From: Nemopilema nomurai | Taxonomy: Eukaryota; Cnidaria; Scyphozoa; Rhizostomeae; Rhizostomatidae | Reading direction: 5' to 3' | Assembly: GCA_003864495.1 (NCBI GenBank) | Contig: ML133474.1 | Span: 1,342,550 to 1,406,549, forward strand | DNA: 64,000 nt | Shown here: positions 47,089-60,700 of the stretch, piece after piece | Numbering within the stretch: the first letter of the stretch is position 1 | How the letters are laid out: the number at the start of each line of letters is the position of its first letter | Position numbers and translations under genes: made by a program | The notes under the pieces: generated by a model | The model's input: only the letters and a program-made list of their open reading frames with translations | Databases searched by the model: none | Told to the model about the DNA's origin: nothing

Positions 47089-49130
47089 AATTAGCTGACC
47101 CTAGATCCGGATATATGACACACCCACAGCTAGCGTGAAACACATGCTAATGTGGATAGAGTATTAAAGAGATTTAACTTAGGTGTTTTCCAAAGTGGTG
47201 CAAATGCGTGCAACTGGTACATTATAGCCAAGTTTACAATTTCTTTGGATTATTGCTGTTTTAGTTGCATAGGCATATTGAAGCTGATGAGCTGCAAATA
47301 GTTTTCAATATAGTTTTCAAAGCTAGAGATTTTTGTCGAGAATTTAGTTTATATCAAGTCCATAATGCCACATTTATAGTAATTATGCAAACTTAGATGG
47401 ATTTAAAATCAGAGATAGATTTGTTATTGCTCGACCTTAAGAATTTTTCAGGCTTCAGAACCTCAAGATTTCTCTATCATCTGACAATGACCGGAAGCTG
47501 GTAAAATTGTTAGAAAGTTTTAAAACCAATTGATAAACCATGCAAAGTGTATGATTGGCTATTCAATTACCAACAGCTTCCACTAAAACAAATGAAAGCT
47601 GATGGCCCAAGTGAAAAACGAACTCTTTCTGTCTTGATAGAACAAGACTTTGCATTTGTATGAAACAAACTCAAAAACAACTAAATGTAAAGACGACCTA
47701 ACTTGCCTGATTACACAAAGATTTACATTTTCATTAGTTTTGGAAAAATCTGGATTTGTCTTGTAGATGACGTCTTGTAGCCGAATCCTATTTGACTTTG
47801 GGTTATATGTTTTTGCAATTTCTAAAGTTCTACGTTTCCGTGAGAGATTTTTACTGCTGCTCGAGGGAACATGATGTTTTATCCTTTCACCATCTCTGTG
47901 AAGTACATCCAAAAATCATTTTTTTAATGATGGGATTCTTTCATTCAAGGAATATGCCTTGTGCTCGCTATCGCTACTGTATGCAATAGTATTTTCGAAC
48001 AATTGATGAAAAGTGCTCATCCCATAGTTTTGTTGAATTATCTGCAATTAGTGTGAGCTTCTTCAGAACTTTTTTGGAGTTTCTTCATTTCCTCGGATCT
48101 TAAGTACTTAAAGAAGGCCATTTTAGTCATTAAAGTTTTTTAACTTGATTTACAAGTTGTACGGGGACAATCAACATAAATAATGGCCCGAGTCAATCTT
48201 ATACTCACCTGCAATTTCTAATTCGAAATTTCTTCCTGTTTTTTCCTAAAAATTCAATGTAAAATGTATTATAACTACAATATGCCCGTTTTCATATTGA
48301 CAACTTTGAAAATTTTGATCTCAATATTGGGGAGAAGTGGAGAGGTGAAGGGTAAATGGCATGATTTCCACAACGGGTAAGGTAGGGCTATTAATAAGAC
48401 CTAGTCCAAGAGACAACTCGAAAGGAATTCATAACCATAAGATACGTAAGGTGAGTGAACTTTCGTATCTTGGCTAGACTTTAGAAGGTGCCATGCCTGC
48501 CAAATGTGGATAAATTACTAAGAACTATAGCCATGCGTTGTAGTAACCAGACCTTAATGACCGTTTAGGCAAGTGGGGATTGGGGGGAGGTAATAGGGAA
48601 GGGAAATGGGCCAAATGGGGAGGTGGGCCTAAATGAACGTATATGGCACCAACACTCTTTCCTTTTAGCAAGGGGAGGGCACCTTTTAACACATTGTGCA
48701 TGATGGGATAGCAAAGAGTCAGTGGTTATTATTCTAGAAGGCTTGGTAAAGAAATGTTCCCGAAGGAGCATTGTGGATGGTAAAACTAAAATTTCAAATA
48801 CCTTGAAGAAAATGAAAGAAAGATGCGAAGACAGATTTCTGAAAACCTCGACTTCAAACGTAAACTTGAAAACGAGTCAGTTTCAGATCATACAACCATT
48901 GTACTAAAAAGAAAATGGGGCGCAAGAAGAGCAAGCCAGATAGGGAGTCGAAGAAAATAAAACAGAATCTGACAAAATCTAAGAAGAAAATCAAAACCAA
49001 GAAGCTTACACAGGTATCGATTTTTGAGTATAATCATCCTGAAGGTTTCTCTCAAGTTTTGCAGACAATAGTGAAGAAATGCGGTAGTGGTAGCTTTTGT
49101 TTTGTTTTTCACTTCTAAATTCATCACTGT

Positions 49131-49200
49131 ACATTTTTCAGTGTATCATTGCACATTTTCGATTCATCATTGCACATTTTCGCTTCATCATTGCACAAAT
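49131..49200 (+). repeat. Degenerate 21-bp tandem repeat
   Basis: Three to four units built on TCATTGCACATTTTCG appear in a row, with the outer units diverged. Confidence 0.75.
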
Positions 49201-49494
49201 TAGCCATCATTACACCTTAAATTAATCCTTGCTTTAGGTTCACTGAAAAATATTCAAATCAGAAGAGTGAAATTGAAATTAATGTTTGCCAAATCTGTTT
49301 TGTTAATGATTGATTTGATCAAATTGTGCATTTAAAAGCAACTGCTACAATTTGGACCTTGAAGAAATCACAGGAAAAGGAGATGCAGCTATAAAAAGTA
49401 TTACATATTTTTCCCAGAAATGTTAGTATGATTGAGATCAACGCCAACGACCTCAATTGCAACCAATCATGACTCTTCTTATCATCCTCTAGTG

Positions 49495-49624
49495 TTTTCG
49501 ATCTGCATCTGGCTAATTATTGTGTCAACTTTTGGTTATTTTTCAACGTTTGCACGCTCTGAGGAATGTCAAACTAAAAAGTACTTAAAGTATGCAAAAG
49601 CTGGTTCTGCTATTTCTAGCTAAT
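49495..49624 (+). repeat. Dispersed repeat, longest copy
   Basis: This is the longest visible member of a family also found at 15038-15135 (minus), 17808-17872, 952-1002 and 41008-41095. The shared blocks are TCCTCTAGTGTTTTCG at the left, CTCTGAGGAATGTC in the middle and AGTACTTAAAGTATGCAAAA with TTCTGCTA at the right. No terminal inverted repeats or tRNA boxes are obvious. Confidence 0.65.
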
Positions 49625-51757
49625 ATTGTGGAATGTTGTTATTTTTGTCTTAACCTATCATCCTATCAGTTTTCTTTTTCATTTAGGATAATTCTTTCTT
49701 GCTATCTTTACACTAGTTTTGTACAGTTTTCATGCATTTTATCATACATATTTTACTCACAAAACATCTTTTCACTACTATAGATAAAGGGAGAAAAAAT
49801 GAAAGAGGAGATTGCAAATATAGATAGCCATTTTACTGTGATAGAAGCTGAAATGGTATCAAAGCCAAAAGACAATGTCAGCAAGCCCAAGCAAACTACC
49901 CCAACTTCAATGGTATGCATATGCAGAATATTATATTTGTGGTTGTTCAAGCCACCTCTTGTAGTCAAAGCACCAAAAGTGAGAACTTAAGGAACTTTTA
50001 AGGAATTTTTGGTACTAAAATCTGATGATTTGAGGTCTACGAATAAGGAACTTTTGGAACTAGGCCTTGGGTAGGTTCCTTATAAAAAAGCCTGTATACC
50101 CTCTAACATAAATCCACCACTACATCAAAGTATTTTATAACCAATGATGATATAATACCTTAGGTTTGATATATTCTCTTATAATGCTTTTGCTTTGTTC
50201 AAAGGTGCAATACAAATGCTTCTGCTCTCATTTTCAGAATGACAAACAAGTATCTGACAGGGATGTTGAGGCTGCTTTGGTCCAATTATTAGCATTATGA
50301 TGATGCCAATCAAGGTTATCAAGAATTCTTCTACCGGGCATCTGTCCTCACTTGAAGACATGCACATCAAAACAAGCACATTGTGCATTTGAAGAAGGGA
50401 TAGGGGCATTAATCCTTGTTGCGAGGTGTTTCCTTCATAATAAATTGTTGCAGGAGATCATAAAATTAAAATATTAGAGGAGATCATAAAATTAAATCCT
50501 TTAAATGAATTTCCACTTTCTAACAAGGAGATTGTTTTAACAATGCATAAATCTGAGCTATGGAACATTTGGATACATTTGAGCCATGGAACATTTTGGG
50601 CTACTCGAAAGTTAAAACCTCTTGATCTCACATTCCCATCTTGTGATTTGATACAGCATGAAAATTCAGTTCCTTTAAAAAAAACTCATTTTCTGTGTTA
50701 TACCTTTCAAAGTTAATGGAAAGCAGTAGTAATCAGCCACCATAATCTCTTAGTTAACTTCATTTAACTTCCTATTTTCATTGCAAGTGCATTTTTATCC
50801 AGAAAGGTGATATTCTTTTATTCATTTAAAAATTTGTGGGTTCAGCTAAATTAGGTTTTTATGAAATAATAACAGGAGAGAACATGTATTTTTAAGGTGT
50901 ACCTATTTATGATAATGGGTGGTATTACCAAGGTAAAATATTTCTTGGTATTATGTATGATGTTTATTTTTAGTCAACATATTCAACACCCACATTCCTA
51001 AACGATTCAAAATAAAGAAACAAATTTTCTTGAGATTTTCAGCACTCATTGTCTACTTGTTTCCTGGATAAAAACTTTCATTATTCTGTTCTCAAACCAT
51101 CAAGATTTTTATCATCATATGATAATGATAAAAAGGACAATAAGTCAAGAAAATGTTTATTTCAAAGATTGATGCTTACTTTTGTGCCTAAGGCTTTCTA
51201 AGGCAAGTGCATGATGAGGATCTTTAGCAGTTTGTTCGTGATTCCCTCCTTGTTAACAATGACCCATATACAACAAACGACAGGAACAGTTCCAAACTAC
51301 AAGATCAAAGCTCGTAGCAGGCCAACATTATTTTGCTTAACGATAAAAAATGGCTATAAATGGCCAATAATTGTCATTTTTTAACAACAACGGTTGCATT
51401 TTGAACAACTTTCATTAATACAACTTGAGAACTTGAAAATTCTCGATTTCAGTGTTTGTAACTTTTGATAGGCCTATTTTTTTACTTAGCTATATCTCCA
51501 ATTTTTAGCTGCCCATCAATGGCTAGTAAGCAAATCCATTTGAATATGCTGTCGAAACTGGCGTCTTTACGCTGCACACCTATTTCTTCGAGTCTTTTTC
51601 TGCGTACAAAGCATTATTTGTTTTCCCAGCTCACTTATTTGTTGACACGTGTTCATCGAAACGAGACTCTCCAAACGGTAACTATAGTAACTGGACTTGA
51701 TGCAGAAAATTTCACCCGTGGTTGTTGCCAGGAGGTGTGATAAAACTGTGTCCTAAA

Positions 51758-54700
51758 ATGGCAATGGATTACAGCTTAAGGTATTACCAACTTGCGGGTG
51801 TAAAAGAATGCCTGTATCATCCCAAGTTACCGACCTTTCGACGCATGGATATGGATACAGCGGCACATAAACTCCCAGACGAACATTGCAGAACTACCAC
51901 CCCTTGCAACAGAGGTAAGCTTACCGCCTTGCAAGATTTTAGCATCCATTTCCTTTTTTGCAACAGAAAGTCTGGGGCTCCAGTTTTTTCGTTTGAATTT
52001 AGTAAATGTAACAAGCTTTAAATAGGTAAATCTCTTCAACGCTTTGTCGAAAACTAACTAGTACCATATGGGGTTACACACGTAGTTGTTGGGGGTCAAA
52101 GTGGAGATTCGCTGTTTGGAGGAAATGATGGTCCTATTTGGAGGGATAACATTATACGAAGGGATTATATTTAGTTGCTTCTTTTTCAAACCTTTCTTCG
52201 GTTTCAACAACTTGGGATTTCAAGGCCTTAAGGGGCTAACAATTTGATTAGGTGTTTTCTCTTTTGACTCATTGTTATATTTCTTTATAATTTGAATGAT
52301 TCTTAATGATATTCCCACGTACCAGTATTTTTATCACAGCTTGAAAAGATATAATGCATGAAAGGTTCTCACATTGATTTTGCAACTATAAAAAATTTTT
52401 CGTTAACTTTAACCGTTTCCTGTGAACTCTCAATGGCTTTTTCCTACCTTAACTGCCATACATTAAATAATTTGTATTGTTTAAATTCTACTTATTTACT
52501 AATGAACTTTGAAAGGACCTCTTATTTCGCCAATCATGAGAATTTCAACTTTTATCTTTTAAAGAAAAGGAAAAAAGCTATTTCCCTTTCAATTATTGTA
52601 CCCAAAAATGATTAGAAGGTTTTCAATAATAGTTGTTTTGAATATATGAAATAGTTGTTAAATTTTTAAATTAATATTCTGAGTATGTACAAACTAAAAA
52701 TATTATTGTGACCATAATGTAATTTGCCCCTGCATGCAGGCACAAATAGTTTTTGCATTTGAATTTTCAGCTTCCACCCCTCCAAATGCTTGGCTATTGG
52801 CTGCTAGGAAATTACTCTGTTTTTACTACAGATCCTTCTAGCTGTTATCAACTCATGAGCTACTCCAAAAACTATAATGTTTTTTTTAATTGTAGTTTCT
52901 TGAATTTTGTTAAATTATCAAACTTGGTCAATTATTACTTTGACATAAAAGCCTTGTTTTATAAGAAGGGGTGTTTTTTTTGCAAAAATGAATATCAGCA
53001 AACTCAAAAATAATGACTACTTTGAAAGTTCTGAAATTATAAAAATAGTTCTTAGATGTAGCATAGAAGTGGTAAAGTAACCATGTTTTACTCATAAAAA
53101 GTTTGGATTAAATTAATTGGATTTTTTTTCCAAATTTTTTATTTGAAATAGACTCTTTGCTTGTTTTCTTTTTAATTATTAGTTCTCATTTCATCTTTGG
53201 TTTGAATTGTTTCTTTTGATACACATGCTCTCATTTCACTCTTTCTTCTGTCAACATCTCTCTTATTCAAGTACAAAGCTCTCCTTTTTCTACAGTGCTC
53301 TGCTTTCAAGGAAAGCTCCCCCTGACAACGTCCAGTCCTGTTTATCATATATTTTAGTTTCTCCCGTAGCACTTCCCTTAACTGATCAGATATAGTAAAT
53401 CTTCTCTCTTTTGTAGGAAGATCTCTCTGTATAACAGTACTCTTTATCCCTTTCTTCGTATGCTTATTTTTCATTCCCTCAACGTCCAGTGTCATACTTT
53501 TCCCCCACACCCTGCCACCTTCCAACATGAGATTTGGGGGGGGGAGGAGGCAGATTTGCCCTTTTGAATTTCCAGTCCAGTCAGAAAATTTCAAAACACA
53601 CGTGAATGCGAAATTCAATGTGTTGATGATTTACGCCTTTTCCTCCATTAGAAAAACCAGTAGGCAATTTCTTTCCAGAAAGGCTTAGATTTAGGGGATT
53701 TAGAATCTCATTACCCTGATATACCACGAACATAAAAAAGAGCTTGCTTTGATGGTAAAACGAAGTCTTGTAGTGACTCCTTTGTCTACTTTTCATTGTC
53801 ACACCATGTCATGCTGACACATTTCTTCTCGCTCCCCAGCCTAGACTTTTCCATCCTCATTACATCATCATTGCATCATCCTTTTGCATCCCTCGTCAGC
53901 AAATTTATTTTTAGATTAGTAAGTATAAATATAATTGTAAAGTCAGTCAGAGTCAGTCAGAAACAAGCAACACGTCGTCTCTCTCTCTCGCCTTGCTCCG
54001 TGTTCTCTGCACGTTAAACAAGACAACTTTGGCTCGGATCGTCCATAGAGGTTGAGCAACGCAGTCAGTAGAAACCCATCTCAACTCGTTTCTACAGTAG
54101 CTTCAGTGTGTATATAGAAACGAAGTATGTTTATAATATGTATACAAAACCAACAGTACATGTCCCATTAGATGAACAATGAAGAATATATCCACATTTG
54201 GCGAGTATAATTTGGAAGTCAGCCCCAGTTAGCCGGTTGAGACGACAACTTCAAAGTCTCTGTAGCTGGGATTTTCTATTAAAAACTCAAATCAATGATG
54301 CGCTGGTCAGTTATATAAGATTCAAATTCTAGTAGGATTAATCCCATATCGGAAACTTGTTTGACAATTGTTGCTGTTTAAAAAACCGGTTTCAACAGAA
54401 ACTAAAATATGACCGCGTGGAGACAGAGATTCCATTTGTGGGATGTGGATCCAAAAATGGACTATTGACAGCGGTTGACTGCGGAATAAATGAATATACG
54501 GCCACGATTTACGTATTTTATATTCTTGTTCTATTGTTTCATTCCTGTTCACGTCGCTCCTGGATTTCTTTCCTTTGTGCGCATGTCAACCTGTTTGGTC
54601 CATAATTACCGTATTTCCATTCCTCGTTTCGTGGGAGTTCCTAACTCTGATTTTCAATACTCAATAAGGCAATTCTTATTGCCACGACCTTGAAGATAAA

Positions 54701-57700
54701 ATATGAGCAAGGAGCACAATGCTTTACTCATTCTAACATCTCAGCATATTATCTCGTTCCTTGCAAACAAATGCTTTTTTGGTATGAAGCCCCTGACGCA
54801 TTAACTTAAATAAAAAGCAATCGACTGATTTTGTGAAGTTTAATAGACTTATTGTTTATCAATTGCTTTTTTAACTGCTGAATCATTTGGTATTGAATCC
54901 TTCATTGTCTGAAAATATTTTCTGTCTTGGGCTTTTGAAAGGAGATGTCTGGATTTTCTTCTCTGTAGCCTCGTTTCGCTTGTATACTCATCAGTCGGCA
55001 TTCATACTGTTTACATACGGTTGGTTAAAGCTGAACCAAAAGGCGGATTTCGAATGTTTACCCTATTGGTTGAATCGTGGTTGAAAAGTAAGTTATCATC
55101 AATGGTTTTATCAAATTAACAGGAGACTTCTACAACCGCGCCGTAACTATGCACCAGAAAGGCTTGGATCATTTTTACCAGGTTAGTGAAAGTCCTTTTT
55201 CACCAATCAATGCGAGAAGTAATGCATTAAACTGATTCAACATAGAATGCAAGTATTTGTTCAACGAAGCCTAGATTTTTTTGACAGATTTCGTTTCAGT
55301 CAAGAATAATGTATTGAAATCCCCTCTCCGGTCTCTGCGGTGCATTTTCTTGTGCTTCAGGTTCTGTGTTGCAATCTGTTGTCAAGTTCAACACGCGATC
55401 ATTCTCTTTCAGATTAACCCATTGGCAAACAGATATCAGCGATACAGAAATTTGTACAGGTAACTGAAAACGATATCCTGACCTTAAAATGCTTTTACCA
55501 TGGTATCATCAAGAAAGGACCACGACCAGTTACTTCAGAACCCTATAGCTTATTTACCCAATTCCCGTTTGTATAAGTTTTTGGAAATGTTTGCATCGAG
55601 TGACATGCTTTTGCCGTGAAAGGAACAGAAAGTGAACTCTAGGGAGACAAGCTTCCCCGGGTCCACTATGGCTCTCAGTACACTTGCGTTGGGCATATAG
55701 CTGAAAAGGCATTCAGTTACACGCCTTGTTTCACAAGGTTACTGAAAACTCTTGTCAAGAGTCCGAATCACCCTCCAACTACGTTCTTGAGGACCAAATG
55801 TCTTCTTCTATCATTGACGAATATTTTCAGTGCAAAGAGAATCACCCCACGTGTGTCGCAAAAGTGACACTGATGAATCTGCTCAAGCTTAGTTCAACTC
55901 AACCATTCTCAAATTTCACGAGCAATCTTTAGGCAACCCTGAGTATTCTTTTAGAGAATGGTAAAAGCATGTCTGTATGACCCATATAGGTATTCGTAGA
56001 TTTTTTGTATGTTATCCAATAGCCCTTCGATAAATCGCCATTTAATCATTTTCCACGATGCTACCTGTCCAAGACTGTCCTTTAATTTTGAAATTAGAGG
56101 ACTCGCAGTTTGATAACAAAGAACCTTTGTGGAGTAATCCTATAAAACCTCTTCTGTTTTTGTCCTGTTTAGCTTCCAACAGACAGAAATCCAAGCAAGC
56201 TGCTAGTAGCCTGCAATCTCCTACTATAAACAATTCCCTTGCCAGAATCTTTTTTCTTCTTCTGCATCTCAATTTGCTTCTTCTAGAAAATCCTGTCAGT
56301 GGTTATACTGTTCTTAAGGCCAGTAGTGTCTCTCTAAACTGCAAACTCAATCCGTATATTTCCTTTGTATTTTTTGGTTCAGTTTTCGCGGATGTTCTTT
56401 TTAACACTTGCTTCGCAATGTCAACCCCTTAATAACCCTAATAGAGAAAAAAGGGCAGTATTTTAGAGGTTGATTCCTTGCTGTATATTGCATTTTAAAC
56501 TCAATATAACTATGTCATTCCTGCAATGTGTGAAACTAATGATTCCAATTAAATTTTTGTTTCCATTATTTTGTGCCACGCCACAATTTGGAGGTGCTTG
56601 TACCGTGTCGATGCAGCATTGCAAATTAATTTTCTTCTCGAAGTAGTGCATGCGTCTTTACCACTGCAAATTAGGTCGCATAAAGGTTAGTGTCAGCAAA
56701 GTCCAGAGCAGAGGTTTATCGTGTCTTTGCTCTAAAGGGCACCCTCCCCAACCCCCACCTAGAATAAAACATATTCTATTAAATTATCATGCCAGTGGTT
56801 GAAAGAAACTATTGGCAATTAGAGTAAAGAGACAATATGCGCAGACAATTAAAAGGGGACTTGGTAGTCAAAAAGTTAACGCATGTTAAGTGTTACCAAA
56901 GCTGTTTACATACCATTGATGTTATTTTTCGGTCGATATCGATTAGAGCTAGAGTAGAAGTAGATATCGCAGTGTATGAGACTGTTAGCATACCAAATAT
57001 TATTGTCTTTTCCAGCTATAGACTTAATGGCGAGAATACTGACACCAACGAATGCCCACCTACAGAGAAAGGTGAGCACTTAATATTTGTGTGACCCTAA
57101 TCTATAAGAAAATTGTTTTCTGCTCTATACTAGAGAAGAATTCTAGTCTTGATCCCCCCGGTTTTTCTAGATAGAATTTTTTATTTCGATGTTTGTGTAA
57201 TGACAATTTTTAGCAGTCTTGCTATTTCGTTAAGCACCAGTTAAACTATTAAAGGCATTGAGTCATGGTAAATAGCGATTTTACACGGGCTGTTGTCTGT
57301 TTTCATGTGATAATCGGCTTTCATGTGATGAGACATCAAGTGCGAGGTTAAAACAAGTTTGCTTGACAGCCAATCTAGGCGGAAAATTGTCGAGCCGCGA
57401 AAAGTAGGATCACTTTCTACTAGCTAGAAGGATTTCTAGTCGACAATTTCAAATAGCCAATTAGATCGCTGGAAGTTTTTCCGCCTCTATATGTTCCGCC
57501 TAGTGGAGATTGGGCATAACGGAGCTATCATAATGACTCAGCAATTTTTTGCAATTTGGGTATACGCTTTCCATTTACTATGGCTCAATGCCTTTAAGGA
57601 TCTATTATGGAGCCGTGTTATGTAATGTTTCTGAGAATTACCTCGTTTCGCTTTGCAGCTGCTCCGCTGGAGACAAGCTACCAGTCAGCGTTCGTCTCTA

Positions 57701-60700
57701 ACGTTCTCCAGACTGCGCCACAACGCTGGAAGGTAGTTCACAATATCTCAGTCGTTCGTTTATAGAACAGAGTCAGTGGCTAATGGCTGGCTGTTTGGAA
57801 TAATTGTTTACTTTGCAGATGGCCCGCTTTGAAGTCGATTCAACAGTTCATACATTTTCTCTGCGACAATTGAGACAAGAATAAGAGCTTACGTCTAGTT
57901 TACTGATATCTATTGTCAGCAAAGAAACCGAACAACCCACGTCATGCTGTTCGAACAGGGCAACTGGTCTCTTTCAGATCCCCAGCACTTCAAGTGGCTA
58001 CAATTCCCAGAAATAACGCGCACCTGTAGTAATGACGTCACTAAGATGAATTTTATATTTTGTACAGTAGCCAACGAATTGTTTTAGTAAATCCTAGCAG
58101 AGTTTTCTTCCTTTCCGTGTTTTAAGATAAGGATAAAATGTATCATTTTGTCAACCCAAGGCTTTATGGGAACCGTAGAAAACATCTTCCCAATGGCTCT
58201 TTGATACTTAGAGCTTTCATTGGTTTATATTCATTGAATTGGTTAGAGATTCTACTCATTTTTAATAGTCGGCGCTTTTTTCCTTCTCTTTACGACGCCT
58301 GCATAAGTTGATTGACATTGATTTGGTGATGGATACTACTCTAAGTCATTGGAAGTACAATCTATGTAACATACACGCATATTAAAAAACAAGAGCTTTA
58401 TACAGAGCATAGAAATTTAAGGACAAAACGTTAATGTGCATATGGCTAGTTACTCTTTATAATTGTTGTTTATTAATTTGGTTTTCTTTTATTTTTACAA
58501 CTTTTTAAAAACCCAATCCAATCATTTGACTTGGCTTTTATCATGAATTGTCTGCCGTTCTTTATTCAGTTTAACTAAGCCACATACTGTGTGGTAAGAA
58601 TTTTTGTTATAACGCTATCTTCACTAAGAATCAATTTACAATGTCAAGTGGTTTTATTAATCCAGCTTCAGATTCATTTAGTTCCGGAACCATTCACTTC
58701 TACTTCTTTAAGCATGTTTTGTTTGCCTAGTGATTCAGCGCATACTTGTTTATTAATTCGTTTTAGCAAGGCCATAATCATCAAGTAATCGTCGTTTGAT
58801 CAAAGCCTACTTAAACTCATGTCATGGCTCTCCTTTTTGCCTTAATTCCGCTACAAATTAATTCCTGATTGAGCCTTCCTAGTTTTCTTTAATTTTATTT
58901 GACAAAAGGTGGTCCTCGTCTTATCCAAATCTTCTATTCAGAGGATGTCAATATGGCTTCGACCATTTCTTTTTCATCGGTCATTAAAAACTCATTTTAC
59001 TACCATCAATTGATTACACAATTTTTCGAAGAGCGTTCTCCGCTGCTCTTCTACGACCCTTGATAAAAGTGACTGGGACACCTTAAAGCTTTTACCACAT
59101 ACGTTTTTCGCTTTCTTGATGCCTAAACTGTCACCAGTATACTCATCTATACCGACTTGATGTTTTATCGTAGTTCACCCTTCAGCAGGAGCCCTTTATA
59201 GACTATGCTGGACAGAGACCCATACCGGCGACAACCTTGTAAGTTTTTCTACTGACTTCGGTCGCTTTTCTTAATTACCACTGTTGGTGCTTTCCAGTAG
59301 ATCTAGTCGTTAGGTGAATTCTATTCCCCGTCTAGTAGTCCCGCAAGCAACGTGAAGACATTCTGTTTGCTGAGATGGGAACTGAACGCGCGTATCACTT
59401 AGTCTTTACTTGGTTTGTACTGGTATTGAAAATGTGTTGCAGCCTCGTTTCTATTCAATGCAAAAAATATCTAGTAAAAACAGCACGCACCTTCATTACG
59501 CTATTTCAAGTTGACTTGTCTCAGTAAATTGACGCGATCAAGTGATGGCAAATTATTTTAAACAAGTCAGATACCATTAACCTAGCGATAATAGCGTCAA
59601 ATGTAAGTAAAGATCGCGGTCAAGGCTTGAAGCATCAGGCCTGTATCAGATATAAAGCCGAAATATTCAATTGATCAAGATATAACACTCTGTGAAAGCA
59701 AAATATTTTGTAAGAAATCCTGTTAATGTAATAACTAAAGAAAGAAATATGCATTATAGCAATCTTTGCTTTGTCCTGCGTTAATAAAAGTATTTCACAA
59801 CCACTCGCTTTTAACCCTGTTTTCTTGCTCGCTTCTGTTATATAAAACAATCTTGCGTCAACAGAGCCTTAACCGTTTCAGTGTTCTTGCGTCACAGTGC
59901 TGTTTAATTAAAATATAACTAGTTTGAGCAGTTTTTGAGTTAGGTAAACAGGTTTGAACATGCAGTTAGACACCTGAATCCATTCATGATGAATAGATAA
60001 ATACATTATCATTAAATATTATGATTCAAATACTTTGTGATAATAAGAAAGAGACTGTATGTTTGTTTTATTTAGGATTTTGTCCTCATAAAATATTAAG
60101 ACCTACACTGTCTGTCATGTTATACTCAATAGGAGTAAGCATTATTTGTTTTTTACGTGACTACTTTTCAAAGTCGGTTGCTTTATCTCATAATTGTTTG
60201 CGTGCATCTGCTGAGTTTCAACCTGTAATTTGATCATCAATATTCTTTGCCGAACAGAGTAATTTTTCAATGGCGAAATTATAAGTATTTGAGAGATAAT
60301 TCATGACAATTGATGTTGTCATTTGAGTTCCTTTAGTCTCTGTTGGGTACCATGGAACAAATTAGCCGTCCTCTTGGTGCATCTACATCCACCTGTTCGA
60401 AACCTGCAGAAGGATTTGAAGATTAACCACCGATAAATTGCAATAACTGTGGAACATCATTGTCACCTTACTAGGTTGTATTCAAATTCCCATTGACTGA
60501 ATACAGCGTGTCCCTGAATGGTACCGATAAAGACAAAGTGCTCCTTTACTACTGAATAACACTCACCTTTTCCTTCTCCACAGTAGCCGATACAGATCAA
60601 CTTCCTCACAATTCGGGTTAGTTTTATGTTCCTTATTGGATGTTGACCTCTTTCTTGATTACTGAAGATAGCGGATCATCATGCAACTCAGCGTTGCTGT

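Larger units (their letters stand above)
47089..51757. other. Interval between SCCPDH and the 8-exon gene
   Basis: No gene is recognisable. Features seen are a dispersed repeat at 49495-49624 and a short tandem repeat at 49131-49200. A Lys-rich open stretch at 48915-49118 and one at 51519-51740 lack support from splice sites or homology; the latter may be 5' UTR of the next gene. Confidence 0.4.

Noticed and set aside
51519..51740. Open frame beginning MASKQIHLNML just before the 8-exon gene
   Set aside because: It has no splice connection to the downstream exon (the only intron that fits would be about 20 bp) and no recognisable domain; more likely 5' leader or chance.
53800..54060. Possible solo LTR with TATA box and initiator
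   Set aside because: No matching second repeat, no clear TG...CA ends, no PBS and no target duplication could be found.
54357..54605. Open frame with VGCGSKNGLLTAVDCGI, recalling the GFDSIPVDCGI region of SCCPDH
   Set aside because: The resemblance is a few residues only, with no neighbouring SCCPDH exons and no consistent splice borders; treated as chance.
56058..56432. 124-codon + strand frame in an intron of the 8-exon gene
   Set aside because: It has hydrophobic, low-complexity composition and no homology, and it overlaps an equally open minus frame; no evidence of coding.
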